Below, piece by piece: positions 50,360-61,627 of a DNA stretch of 64,000 bases. Each line of letters begins with the position of its first letter. Within the stretch, counting starts at the first letter, position 1. The DNA comes from Synanceia verrucosa. Its lineage: Eukaryota > Chordata > Actinopteri > Perciformes > Synanceiidae. The notes beneath the pieces were generated by a model that searched no databases, had not been told where the DNA came from, and saw only the letters and a list, made by a program, of their open reading frames with translations. The DNA lies in assembly GCA_029721515.1 (NCBI GenBank), contig CM056562.1, forward strand, positions 16,313,335 to 16,377,334, given 5' to 3'. The position numbers and the translations under genes are program-made.

Positions 50360-52651
50360 GTTGTGGTCAAAAGTTTACATACACTTGTAAAGAACATAAT
50401 GTTATGGCTCTCTTGAGTTTCCAGTTATTTCTACAACTCTGATTTTTCTCTGATAGAGTGACTGGAACAGATACTTCTTTGTCACAAAAAACATTCATGA
50501 CGTTTGGTTCTTTTATGACTTTATTATGAGTCAATTGAAAATGTGACCAAATCTGCTGGGTCAAAAATATACATACAGCAACATGAATTAGCAATTTTGG
50601 TGACTTAGAAAGTTGTGTCAATGAAATGAGCTTCATAGCATGGCCTCTTAACTTCTTGTGAGTGATCATGAGTGACTACAGCTGGTGACTTCTCTGAGGC
50701 CATTTAAATAGGGCTCATAGGATACAAACGCTCACAAACGCGACAATGGGAAAGTGAAAGGAGCTCAGCACGGATCTGAAAAAGCGAATCATTGACTTGA
50801 ACAAGTCAGGAAAGTCACTTGGAGACATTTCAAAGCAGCTGCAGGTCCCAAGAGCAACAGTGCAAACAACTGTTTGTAAGTATAAAGTGCATGGCACTGT
50901 TTTGTCACTGCCACGATCAGGAAGAAAATGTAAGCTATCACCTGCTGCTGAGAGAAAACTGGTCATTAGGGTGAAGAGTCAACAGGGAACCACCAAAAAG
51001 CAGATCTGCCAAGAATCAGAAGCTGCTGGAACACAGGTGTCATTGTCCACAGTCAAGCGTGTTTTGCATCACCATGGACTGAGAGGCTGCCGTGCAAGAA
51101 GGAAGCCATTGCTCCAAAAGCGGCACCTTAAGGCTCGACTGAAGTTTGCTGCTGATCACATGAACAAAGATAAGACCTTCTGGAGGAAAGTTCTGTGGTC
51201 AGACTAAACAAAAATCCAGCTGTTTGGCCACAATGGCCAGCAATATTTTTGGTGGAGAAAAGGTGAGGCCTTTAACACCATGCCTACCGTCAAGCACGGT
51301 GGTGGTAGTATTATGCTGTGGGGCTGTTTTGCTGCCAATGGAACTGGTGCTTTACAGAGAGTAAATGGGATAATGAAGAAGAAGGATTACCTTCAAATTC
51401 TTCAAGATAACCCAAAATCATCAGCCCAAAGGTTGGGTCTTGGGTGCAGTTGGGTGTTCCAACAGGACAATGACCCCAAACACACATCAAAAGTGGTAAT
51501 GGAATGGATAAATCAGGCTAGAATTAAGGTTTTAGAATAAAGTCCTGACTTTAACCGCGTTGAGAACATGTGTACAGTGCTGAAGAAACAAGTCCATGTC
51601 AGAAAGCCAACTAAACTGCACCAATTCTGTCAAGAGGAGTGGTCTAAGATTCAAGCAGAAGCTTGTGGATGGCTACCAAAAGCACCTAATTGAAGTGAAA
51701 ATGGCCAAGGGACATGTAACCAAATATTAGCATTGCTGTATGTATATTTTTGACCCAGCAGATTTGGTCACATTTTCAGTTGACTCATAATAAAGTCATA
51801 AAAGAACCAAACTTCATGAATGTTTTTGTGACAAAGAAGTATCTGTTCCAATCACTCTATCAGAGAAAAATCAGAGTTGTAGAAATAACTGGAAACTCAA
51901 GAGAGCCATGACATTATGTTCTTTACAAGTGTATGTAAACTTTTGACCATGACTGTACATACTGAAATACATACATGTACACATGAGTGTCTATTCATCC
52001 TCACAGTGCAGAATTTCTTTTTGTGCAGTAACTTCAACACAGTAAACCAGACATCACCATACAGTTTTCGTCTGTCTCCAGGCAGTGAAGGGGACCATGC
52101 AGAGGACTTGTAAGTGCCATGGGGTGTCAGGAAGCTGCACCACTCAGACCTGCTGGCTGCAGCTGCCAGAGTTCAGGGAGGTGGGGAACTACTTGAAGGA
52201 GAAGTACCACAGAGCCCTGAAGGTGGATCTTCTCCGGGGAGCGGGCAACAGTGCGGCCAGCCGGGGTGCCATTGCCGAGACCTTCAGCTCCATCTCCCGC
52301 AAGGAGCTGGTCCACCTTGAAGACTCCCCTGACTACTGCCTGGAAAACCGCACCCTGGGCTTGCCGGGCACAGAGGGCCGTGAGTGTCTCAAGAAGGGCA
52401 AGAACTTCAGCAAATGGGAGAAGCGGAGCTGCAAGAGGCTGTGTGGAGAGTGCGGGCTGGTCGTGGAGGAGCGCAAAGTAGAAATGGTGTCGAGCTGCAA
52501 TTGCAAATTCCACTGGTGCTGTGCGGTGAAGTGTGAGCAGTGCAGAAAGACGGTGACCAAGTACTTTTGTGTGAAGAAAGGAGGTCAGAGGGGAAGGAAC
52601 GAGAGCGCCGGAAGCCGCCGAAAGAGCCTCAGACTGAGGAAGAGGCACTGA
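46321..52651 (+). CDS. wnt8b: Wnt-8b secreted signalling protein
   Basis: Lipid-modified secreted Wnt ligand of the canonical pathway, acting in forebrain and brain patterning (family knowledge). Six coding exons, 46321-46391, 47179-47212, 48341-48479, 48970-49095, 49187-49329 and 52082-52651, agree in phase and give 360 residues; human has 351. A hydrophobic leader (MFMHLEVFYYIFILLAH) precedes WSVNNFLMTGPKAYLIYSSS. The family signature CKCHGVSGSC at 181-190 contains the acylated serine, Ser187. The Wnt cysteines are kept, including NCGCDDSRNG and the C-terminal hairpin CNCKFHWCCAVKCEQC. A basic tail ends the protein. NNFLMTGPKAYLIYSSSVAAGAQSG and synteny with scd and hif1an separate it from Wnt8a. 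Intron 5 contains a dead Tc1 transposon with no sign of harm to the exons. Confidence 0.98.
48060..48255 (-). repeat. AT-rich retroposon tail in wnt8b intron 2
   Basis: Long T run, then agaggaaactcacttgtcacagcagtg and TAA/AATA microsatellite. It resembles the reverse of the ATTTCCCC tail family, degraded. Confidence 0.35.
50308..50352. repeat. (CA)n microsatellite abutting the Tc1 insertion
   Basis: About 22 CA units end in acatata directly before the transposon's left TA. Confidence 0.95.
50358..51955 (+). mobile_element. Tc1/mariner transposon, IR/DR type, inactive
   Basis: Complete 1598 bp element in wnt8b intron 5, flanked by TA at 50356-50357 and 51956-51957. The terminal inverted repeats are about 225 bp (50358-50582 and 51733-51955). 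The outer ends begin CAGT(T/C)(G/A)TGGTCAAAAG. Each arm carries an inner direct repeat (tgggtcaaaaatatacatacagcaa) resembling the outer one (gtggtcaaaagtttacatacacttg), the IR/DR layout of the fish Tc1 group that includes Sleeping Beauty relatives. The arms differ at few positions, suggesting a fairly recent insertion. The transposase inside is broken. Confidence 0.95.
50746..51730 (+). pseudogene. Tc1 transposase pseudogene
   Basis: Starts ATG at 50746 and hits TGA at codon 4. The paired-like DNA-binding N-terminus is recognisable (SGKSLGDISKQLQVPRATVQ, TVKRVLHHHGLRG). The catalytic core has VLWSD (first Asp) followed at once by TAA (51206-51208), then NDPKHTS with the second Asp. IKVLE is followed by another TAA, and FNRVEN carries the family's Glu position. 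A frameshift lies near 51640-51665, and the last part (VDGYQKHLIEVKMAKGH) ends at TAG 51730. With several stops and a frameshift, no functional enzyme is made. Confidence 0.93.
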
Positions 52652-53330
52652 GCATCTTCACCATGCTGCCATCATGTTTGTGCCACTGCAGCTCTTGTCA
52701 ACACCCAAACTCTGTGCATGTTCAGATAGTGTGTTTTGGACAAAAAGCCGAGCAAAAAAATACAATTTCACACCATCTTCGTTGTGTCTTTTGTGTTTAA
52801 AGTTAAAGGCAGTTTGATGTGCACAAAGCCACATGATAGAGAAGTTTACAACTTTGTAGAGTTTTTTTGTATTTAAGATATATTTTTGTACTTTTTTAAG
52901 AAGTCACAGGGCATTTAAGGAGTCTTTTTATGACTTTTTATGACTTTTTTTTTTAAATACTTTTTCGAAATTTTCCTCAGAATGATTTATTTATTTTCAT
53001 ACAAACATGTAAAAAAACAGTCATTGGTTTTTGAATGATGGGTGATGTGACTGTTGATCACAATCACAACTATTCCCATGAGCAGTAATCATTGTTTTTT
53101 AATTATCACTAGTAAGCATTGATTTTATTTAGATACATTTTGACATTTTTTGGGGACAGTCTGCTCTCCCATCACATGGCTTGCCCTGACTTTTGCTGCC
53201 TTCTTCATGTATTTAATTGTATATAAAATGAAGCACTTTGTACTGTACATTGTTAATTTATTGCACAGCATTTCCTAGTTTGATGTTATTGTTAGTTGCC
53301 TTTTCTATTAAAATATAATGAAAGAACAAG
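52652..53330 (+). other. wnt8b: wnt8b 3'UTR
   Basis: T-rich trailer after the wnt8b stop. ATTAAA at 53308-53313 is the most likely polyadenylation signal, just before a change in base composition. Inference. Confidence 0.55.
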
Positions 53331-56300
53331 AAGAAAGTGCTCATCCTTCTTTCCTCTTTGTGGCAGTGATACCTGATGGATTGCAGTAAACACAACCTTC
53401 CTCTTCACATTGTTCCCGTCAGGATGAGGATACTCTGGGGGCAAACCAACAAGAATAGAAACCTTTTCAGCGTACCCTTCGTTCCATCACGCCTTTCTCA
53501 ATTTCGCCTCAACAAATACCTCCCCGTTCTCTCACTCATTGTGGTAATCCTCAAAAGAGCCCCCCTAACTCCCAAGCGCTTGGAAGTTTCTTTACTGTTT
53601 AATACTAGTTTAATTAACTTTGTCCAGACAGAGTAGGGCCGTGGGGGTGGAGGGCATGAGGCAAGTTGCCCTTAAAAATCATCCCGCCTCTAATTTTGTA
53701 TGCTAATCTCCTTTTTCACACCGCGCCTCCTTAGTAGTGGGGGAAAGAAATGTTGGGAAAACTTTGGGGCTGCCTGTGCAGGGGCTTCCTGCGGCTGTTT
53801 TATTTCTGGGCCCACCTATTTGGATCCTTTCACTCCTCTAGGGCCTTCCTTTGCTCGATTTAACAATGAATGCAGAGCTAATCAGCTCTCTCGGAAATGC
53901 ACCACTGTCGAGGAAGGTAATCCCTTCTTCTCCGCTCTCAATGGGCCGTCGCCTTCTAAAGGACTTTGGGAAAAGGCTTTGCACAGATTCACACTGTTCT
54001 CTCAAAAGAAGTTAGTTCAAGTATTGTGCCCAAACAAGTGGGTTTTATAAACACATGCTTGCCAGGATACTCTCACCCCACCTGTGAGTAAGAAGTGCCA
54101 GGCCCAGGCAGACTAACACATGGCAGCCGAGACCGAAACCCTTCAGACGAGATGGGACATGAAAGAGGAGATTAGAGGTCCTATTGAGAAGGGGGCGTTC
54201 ATTTCTGCACCCTCCTCTTTTTACTCAACAATGTGTCAAGGAAACACCTTGTTGACATCTTATTTACCAAATAATGATCGTAATCAAAACTCCTCCCTCC
54301 TCTGGTGATCTCTGTGGGCTGACTGGATTGCTCGGCCTGGCATGCAGCAAAACCCTCTCGCCAACAAAAGAACCAGCATACCAAGCTTTAGCCCTGCGGC
54401 TCTGTGGAAGCTCTGCAATTTGCTGTGATAGGGAGTACAAACTGGGGCTCCCCATCATGTTCATTCACAGGACTTTAAAGCTAATGCAAAATCATAATTA
54501 GCACATGCATTTTGGACTTAACAAAGCCACTTTAAACCCGGCGTGCAGAATGCATTGATTCTTATTTGGGCTTTTTCTGCGGTTATGTCAATGCTCACGC
54601 TCGTGCGCTTGCTCATTATCAGGGAAAATGCCTACTTATACCCACATGTGCAAATATAACACAAAGGAAATCCTGCTGACACACTGTTAATGTGTGGGAA
54701 AGCCACAAAGAAAAACAAGTTTGGCTCTTCTAAAGTTCAGTAGTTTGACACACCTGTGACACTGTTGTGCATCAGCAGCAAAGATGAAAGAGAGGGAATT
54801 ACTCAGTAATATTGTGCAGTATATGGAGATTATAATGTGCTTAACCTGGAGACACAGTATCAGGTGGTGGACAGAGAGAAGCAAAAAATTCAAAGAGACA
54901 GTGAATTAATGCATACATTGCACAAAGTTGGCACTTACTCTGTGCCATGCTGCACTAAGCTTCTCTATTTGTTTTTAATCAAGGGTGTGTTCATAATGGA
55001 CAACTATAAGCAGGCTATGTGATTCACACAAACAAAATAACCTGATTACAGACATAAAAGGCATGTCTTTATCATCAGCAATCTCTGTCAAGTTAATTCC
55101 ATGAACAAGCACACAAAATGCAAAATGGGAAGGGAGGTAAACTGAATGACAATATAACGGTGTGTGAAACCGCACACAATGTTGATCGTGACACACTATT
55201 TCCCAGAGAGTGACATGACCTCCGACCGAGGGGTCTGAACTTCCGTCTCTTGTGCTGGCCCTGCCATGTCCAATTTGCCTCGACACATGAGCCTGAGGTG
55301 GAGGAGGGTGATGGGGACACCAGAGGCACTTTTAAGCAGCTACTTACTCACAGAGCTTGAATAATCAATTTCAGTTTCTGTAGATAATGTAGAAAAATGT
55401 GACAGCTACTGGCGGAAGAGAGAGGTGGAATGTGTGTTTTTTTTTAATTAGTTTAAACTTTTCACCGCAACATATAAAGAATATAGAGGTAAGTTTCTCT
55501 CAGGTAGTGACAAGTGACAATATAATCACTGAAAGATGGGAAAACGACTTATAATGCCTCAGAGAATCCTTGACTAATAGGATTTATGGATTAGGGTTGC
55601 TGGACCTACAACACCTAGAGGGGCGAGGGTGAGGAGGAGAGAAAGCCAACACAGATGAGGACAGTCATGCACAAGAACAAAACTTAGAGAAATCTATGTT
55701 GGTTTGTTGGTTTATGGCAATTACTTCCATAAACTCAAGCTGCTTCATTATGACAGTATCTCCTCCAGAGAGTCTTTGTTCTGCCGGGGTGAAGGCAGCA
55801 GTGGTGTGTATGTTTGTTGCTGCCAGCAGGATGAAGATACAAGCTTCTTGTGGCTCACCAGGGTGGTCGATCTCCTGGCTGTATCTGCAGAAGAATGGGG
55901 AGAGGGGAGCATCAGGGGGATCAGCTCAGCTCAGCTCACTGATCTGCACAGGAAGCACAGAGCATGAGAACCCACCAGGGAACCCCAGACTAGTCCCACA
56001 GTCCTGATAAAGCCTGAACCAAAAGAAAACACCCCAGATGGATCAGGTTTACAACAATAAAATAAATTCAGTTTGCGGCTTTAAATGACTGTTAAAGAAA
56101 GAAAAGGTTTATCACATGTGATGTGATCAAAGTGATTGATGATGAACTCTGTGGAGTTCAATACCGGCCTGACATTGACGAAACAGAGCGAGGCTCCATC
56201 AGCCGATCAGTCCAGTGAACAAGGTACAGTGTGTGCTGCTATCTCTCAAAGAGCCGATCAACAGTAACGATGAGGCAATGGTGACCATAGATAAATATTG

Positions 56301-56930
56301 GCTCAGGATTTCAAAAGTGTCTGCTCAGCATTTCATTACCAGGTCTTCTCTTACCCTGGTCATTAGTGTGAAAGAGCGAGACTAAAAGAGTCTGATTTCT
56401 AGATGGAGCAAAAGGAGGAGCAGTAAAGACATCAACAGGGATTTTTTTTTTGTGAACTGCAGTGTTTTGGATTTGTTATGGAGAAAGTATTCTGAACAGT
56501 TTGAAGCTCAGAGAACTTCCTCAGTCATTACTTCAGCAAATCAACTAGACATGCCACTGTGTAAAATGATCAAATAGTCAAAGTTTTGCTTCATAAAATT
56601 TACAAAATCATTGACACATGGAAGTATCAAAGCTTTAATATATTATTGTTGTGTTATTCGTATTGATACAGAGACATGCTTGCAGCATTTAAAGGCAGCC
56701 AACTGGAGTTGATCTCTACTGTTGACAGTTGACTGTGTAATGCTTCATGTTTTTAGAAGATAAGTAAGCTATATATTTATCTATGCTCACTTCTCATCTG
56801 GTCTATTGTTATTTAAACATAGTTTACTTCTGCCTTCTGTGAAATGCAATCAAGCTGATTTCCTAAGTAAAGCTTCGACAGTAAAGCCACCAGTTGATAT
56901 ATTGTTCACAAATGTTATTTACAAATATTA
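53331..56930. other. wnt8b-hif1an intergenic region, candidate enhancers
   Basis: No gene was recognised. The part from about 53420 to 54560 is repeat-free and moderately GC-rich, and holds POU/SOX/homeodomain-type words: ATGCTAAT at 53700-53707, aacaatgaatgc near 53860, agctaatcagct near 53876, and cataattagca near 54492. It looks like conserved regulatory DNA beside a developmental gene. The part from 54600 to 56930 is unremarkable. No alignment was available. Confidence 0.4.
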
Positions 56931-56931
56931 C

Positions 56932-58041
56932 ATGCGGAGTTCCTCAAGGCTAAATCCTGGGGCCTCTCCTGTTTAACATCTACATGCCTCTGCTGGCTCA
57001 TATTATGAAAAGCAACAAAACAAGTTACCATAGTTACGCAAACGAAACACAAATCTATATAACAATATCATTAGGGGACTATGGTCCACTACAAGCACTG
57101 AGTAAGTGCATCGAAAAAATCAACAACTGGATGTGCCAGAATTTTCTCCAGTTAAACAGAGACAAACCAAGATAATTGTTTTTGGAGCCAAAGAGGAGCG
57201 ACTCAGAGTCAGCGCTCAGCTACAATCAGCAATTTTAAAAACCACAGACCAAGCCAGAAATCTTGGTGTAGTCATGGATTCAGACCTACATTTCAGCAGC
57301 CACATTAAAACAATTACAAAGTTAGCCTACTGTCACCTTAAGAATATATAAAGGATTAGAGGACTTATGTCTCAGCAGGACTTGGAAAAACTTGTCCATG
57401 CTTTTATCTTTAGTAGACTTGACTACTGTAACAGTGTCTTTACTGGGCTCTCTAAGAAATCAATTAGACAGCTGCAGCTGATCCAGAATGCTGCTGCTCG
57501 AGTCCTCACTAACACCAAGAAAGTGGATCACATCAGTCCAGTTCTGAGGTCTTTGCACTGGCTCCCTGTCAGGCAGAGAATTGATTTCAAAGTGTTATTG
57601 TTGGTTTATAAAGCACTAAATGGTTTGGGGCCAAAGCACCTGTCTGATCTAATGCTATAGTATGAACCATCCAGACCTCCCTGATCACCTGGTTCAGGTC
57701 TGTTAACTGTCCCCAGAGTCAGAACCAAACATGGAGAAGCAGCGTTCAGTTTTTATGCTCCTTATATCTGGAACAAACTCCCAGAAAACTGCAGATCAGC
57801 TGCAACTCTTACCTCTTTTAAATCAAGGCTGAAGACCTTTCTGTTTGCCGCTGCTTTACATTAATTTTTATTAATTTCTACTGCACTGAAACTTTTATTC
57901 TTGGATTTTATACCTGTCATATTCTTTTTTAGATGTCTTGTTGCTTATAATGTTTTATACTTTGATGCTTTTAATTCTTGATGTTTTATGTAAAGCACTT
58001 TGTTGCTGAAAAGTGCTACAAAAATAAAATTGCCTTGCCTT
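56932..58041 (+). mobile_element. 5'-truncated L2-like non-LTR retrotransposon (LINE), dead
   Basis: Only the 3' third remains. Reverse transcriptase palm motifs are visible in order: CGVPQG followed by an in-frame TAA, ILGPLLFNIYMPLL, and a degraded YADD box reading YANE (near 57036). Then come NLGVVMDSDLHFSSHI, FIFSRLDYCNSVFTGL, QLIQNAAARVLT, LHWLPVRQRIDFKVLLLVYKALNGLGP and the untranslated end with aaagcactttgttgctgaaaagtgctacaaaaataaaattgccttgccttg. The frame changes near 57170, and there is a stop at 57349-57351. The YXDD change alone would abolish activity. The family call (L2/Maui-like) is from memory of the C-terminal motif set. Confidence 0.88.
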
Positions 58042-59240
58042 GTTCAAACATCAGTCAGTCAGTCTTCCTTTATTTTTCATGCTTCTTTTGTACATCATCA
58101 TGTTTTATGTTCTTATGGCAGTTTCAGTATTTACAAAATCTACAAGGCAAATGTGATTTATATTTGATAACAAATAGCAACACAGTCATCCTCTACTACG
58201 TAAGCCGGGTGCACGATCACATATTTCTGCAGATTTTTATAGAAGAAAAGACCAGATGAAGTCAACATGTATACAGCATAAATGATCACAATGGCCCAAC
58301 TAGTGTAAGAAAGAATAGTAGTGATATTGCACATTAATCAATAAAGTTATTGCACATGTAGTAGAGCAATGGAATAAAATAAAGTCATACCAGAGTATAC
58401 AGTAAAGTGCTCCTGTACAGATGGAAATATATTGCTATATTAGTTAATGAAAGTGTGAAAAGGAATCAGAAGCTTTGCTTGCACAATGAGCATTAATATT
58501 GTTCATCAGTCAGTTTGTTTATTGTAGTAATAATTATATGATTATGACGGTATAATCATATGTTTGGTATAAAAGGTTTCCATGTTTTTTCAGAGCTCAT
58601 TTTTATTGAGCAACATGGAAATGCCATATTCATTACACCTATAGACAAATAATGAGAGAAAAACAAAAACAGTGAATCTAAACAACACATACCTATGATA
58701 CCCTGTTCTAAAAATAATAATGACATACATGAATAATAAATAAACTATAAAATAAATTGCATAAACAATCATGGAAGAGAGAGATGCCTATGATCAAATC
58801 CAGGGATTGTCCATATCACTGGATCTAAAAGATGCCCATTTGTATACAATTATAAATTTCAATTGTTTTTTTTATATTATTATTTTATTTTACTCTCTGG
58901 TGGTTTTATTTTTACGATTTTATTTGACTGAAAAACTGCAATACAATCAAATACAATGGCTCTCTCTGGTGGTCTATATACAAACCATATTCCATACTTA
59001 TAATCATATGTTTGCAATAAAGTTTTGCATTTTAGAGTGATATTTGAAAAAAATACTATGTATTATGCATATGTTTAATTAATTTTTATTATCTGCTGTG
59101 CATCAGAGTGCACAGAATAAAAGCTGAACGTGAAGTATGTCTTCATGTTCATGTTCTTTATTTGACTGAAAAACCGCAGTGAAATGTAGTACAACATCTC
59201 CCTCTGGTGGTGAAGGCTTGTTATTACAGTAACCCTCTGG
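58042..59240. other. AT-rich intergenic DNA before hif1an
   Basis: No gene was seen. A short unit (ttatttgactgaaaaa.c.gca...ctctctggtggt) occurs twice, at about 58920-58975 and 59157-59215, so this may be a local duplication or two copies of one repeat. Confidence 0.5.
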
Positions 59241-59528
59241 TCCTCCACCACACTAGGTGTCGCTGTCTCTGGGCCTACAATGGCTCCCTGGTCGATTCGG
59301 GTTGCCTCGTTTGTTTTGTGGCTGTCAACACAGTGTGTAAACACCACCCACACGAAACACGCAGAAGGATAGATGGAGAGTGGGAACACATTTTCTCATT
59401 TAATTTGATAACCGTGAATGGAAAAGAGTGTGTGAGCGACCCAATATATCAGCAGCAGGGTAGAGTCCGGAAGAAAAGCTCCAGGCAGGCTGGTGCTTTC
59501 ATTGTGAGGAGGCGGCTAGCCAGCGATC
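59241..59528 (+). promoter_or_regulatory. hif1an: hif1an promoter/5'UTR region
   Basis: The composition becomes GC-richer towards the ATG at 59529. No TATA or CCAAT box was identified. An open frame across this stretch (59207-59668) is out of frame with hif1an and is not considered coding. Location only; no start site can be fixed. Confidence 0.35.
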
Positions 59529-59699
59529 ATGGCAGCGGCCACCGCCGTGGAGACTGCAGGCGAAGGAAGCGCCTCATTCGCCGGCGTCCAGAGCTGCGAC
59601 TGGGACGAGTCTCAGCTCCGAAAGTACTCTTTCCAAACCCAGCCCATCCCCAGGCTCTCTCACACTGACCCCAGGGCAGAGATGCTAATAAACAACGAG
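59529..59699 (+). CDS. hif1an: HIF-1-alpha inhibitor (asparaginyl hydroxylase, FIH), exon 1 only
   Basis: FIH is a 2-oxoglutarate/Fe(II) dioxygenase that hydroxylates an asparagine in the HIF-alpha transactivation domain and so blocks p300/CBP binding. Only the first coding exon is in the window: 57 codons, in phase, ending at a good donor (aacgag|gtaagt). The N-terminus is Ala/Glu-rich (MAAATAVETAGEGSAS). Then follows WDESQLRKYSFQTQPIPRLS-HTDPRAEMLINNE, which matches the first exon of human HIF1AN closely. The catalytic JmjC-like domain lies beyond base 64000. The rest of the window is intron 1. Confidence 0.95.
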
Positions 59700-60600
59700 G
59701 TAAGTTAGCCGCCAGGTACCTCCGAGCAGCTAACAGACGTTAGACCACAGAGGTAAACCGGCGCCATAAACCCAGTTTAGTGCACATTATGTTGTCAGGA
59801 CGAATGGTGAGGTGTTGAACGTGAAAATCAACTGTGTTTTAATGTAATTATAAGTCATTTAAGGGAGTTCATTCAAAGACATATCCTCGTTTTAGATGTA
59901 AGTAGCACAGAGTGTAGCAGTGAGATCACAATAACCGTTAGGAGCTGACAGTAAGTTTAAATAGTTGACCGTTAGGTTGATACAATTCATTTTTCAAGCA
60001 GACATTCCCCCATCAGTGATAACATATTACATCCTAAAGTAACAAGAAAGATGTGTTTGTCATGTTAGCTACTCTACTCATTGTAATAAACTGTAAATGT
60101 TTTGCATAAATGTTATAGTTCTGGGGAATGGCATCATATACAGGGTCATTAAATTAGGTAGTTTGCTGGATGAAAACATCTGCTGACACTACCTGATATA
60201 TGTGTGAGCATGACAGACTGCAGCAGGTTAAGGCAGTGCATAATGACATTATTTCTGAGTGGTATATTTGTTTTTAAAAGCAGTGAACCGTCTCCTTTGG
60301 CTTCAGGTGTCCACTAGGTAGCCTATTACATGTGCAGACACACTTGAGCCCAGCTCTCTATATTTATATTCAGTGTCAGCTGGAGCATTTCTCAGGAGGG
60401 TTGTATTCCTGCTCAACTCAGACAATAAGAAGTCTTTATGAAAATATCACCCTGTGATGAACTGAAGACTTGTCCAGGGTGTCCAACTGGGATAGACAAT
60501 TTTCGTTTGTGTGATGATGAAACCTTTCTCAGTTAAATCATAGTTATCGATGTTGGCGGATAATGGGAAAATAGAAACACCCAGTGGCCTAGTTCATTAA

Positions 60601-61627
60601 AGCAGTGTTTCAGGATTTTTGACATAGGGCCTCATTTCCAAGTGAGCGGGAGTGTTGGAGACGTGTGGAGACAGTTTTCAAAAAAATTCATTCAGTCCTT
60701 CGAGTTGCACAGTTCACTGGTGCTAGGCTAATGCAAGTCAATGGTTATAGTTTAGTCTGCCTTTAAAGTGTCTTACCCACTCCACAGTGCACCTGAAGCA
60801 AATGTAAATGTCTGTGTTGATAGAATAATTTTAGACATAAAACTAACCTTGCATTTTGAAGGATTTATGTCTCAGCAGCAGCAACTAGTTTGAGAGCAGT
60901 GGACTGATATCATCTAGGAGCTAGGTTATCAGAGCTATAATAGTTTGTTTACCTTGCATTCCTACTCCGTCTGCATTTGTGAGCATTTTCCTCACTGGCA
61001 CCACCAGTCTCTGGTTCTTCTGTCCCGGGTTTCTGCAGCTCCAGCGGGGGCTGTCTCTACAGACGCTCTCTCTCCTTCTTCCCTTTTAGCATCCATTTCT
61101 CTCAGCTCTTCGTCTGTGTATTCCGGCTCGTCGAGGTACGGTTTATTGGAGAAAATTGCTTATTGCCATCTTCAAAGGCATCAGAAAGTCCTCCAAACGT
61201 GGCTAAAACTGGTCTTCAGAACAGGCTTCTTTGTGTACTCTACATCGTCTATCAATGACAGCTGCATGTAAACAAACTATTATAGATCCGGTAACCTAGC
61301 TGTTAGGTGATATCAGTCCATCGCTGTGGAGCTTACTACCAGGAAGTGTAGTGCGCCACTGCTACCTTCAAATTGCAAGGTTAGTTTTATGTCTAAAATT
61401 ATTCTGTCAACACAGACATTTACATCGATAATCCGGCGTAATAACTGATTTGCCTTGGGTGCACTGTGGAGTGGGTTAGACTGTTTTTAATGGCAGGCTA
61501 AACTAGAAACAGTGAACTCTGCAACTAGAAGGACTGAATGATTTTTTTGAAAACTGTCCCCACACATCTTTAACACTCGGGCTCACTTGAAAATGAGGCC
61601 CTATGTCCAAATTCCTGAACTATCACT
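60601..61627. mobile_element. Foldback (long-arm palindromic) TTAA-type DNA element
   Basis: Left arm about 60601-60952 and right arm about 61268-61627 are inverted copies. Left words atagggcctcatttccaagtgagc, gcactgtggag (reversed), ttttagacataaaactaacctt and atagtttgtttac all recur in reverse on the right. The loop is about 315 bp. TTAA lies at 60597-60600 and again at 61628-61631, a perfect target duplication. No transposase frame is present; the frame 60945-61271 only spans the loop. Likely a MITE mobilised by a TTAA-specific transposase (Kolobok or piggyBac; inferred). Confidence 0.85.

Noticed and set aside
52127..52648. 173-residue minus-strand frame over the last wnt8b exon
   Set aside because: Antisense shadow of the cysteine- and lysine-rich Wnt exon.
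53331..59528. Expected SEC31B and NDUFB8 genes between wnt8b and hif1an
   Set aside because: No COPII-coat or NDUFB8-like exon was recognised on either strand. They appear absent here or have moved.
59207..59668. 153-residue plus frame running into hif1an exon 1
   Set aside because: It is out of frame with hif1an and basic and low-complexity at its end. hif1an has a clear ATG, family match and donor in another frame.
60945..61271. 108-residue frame in the hif1an intron
   Set aside because: It spans the loop of a foldback element and has no transposase motif.
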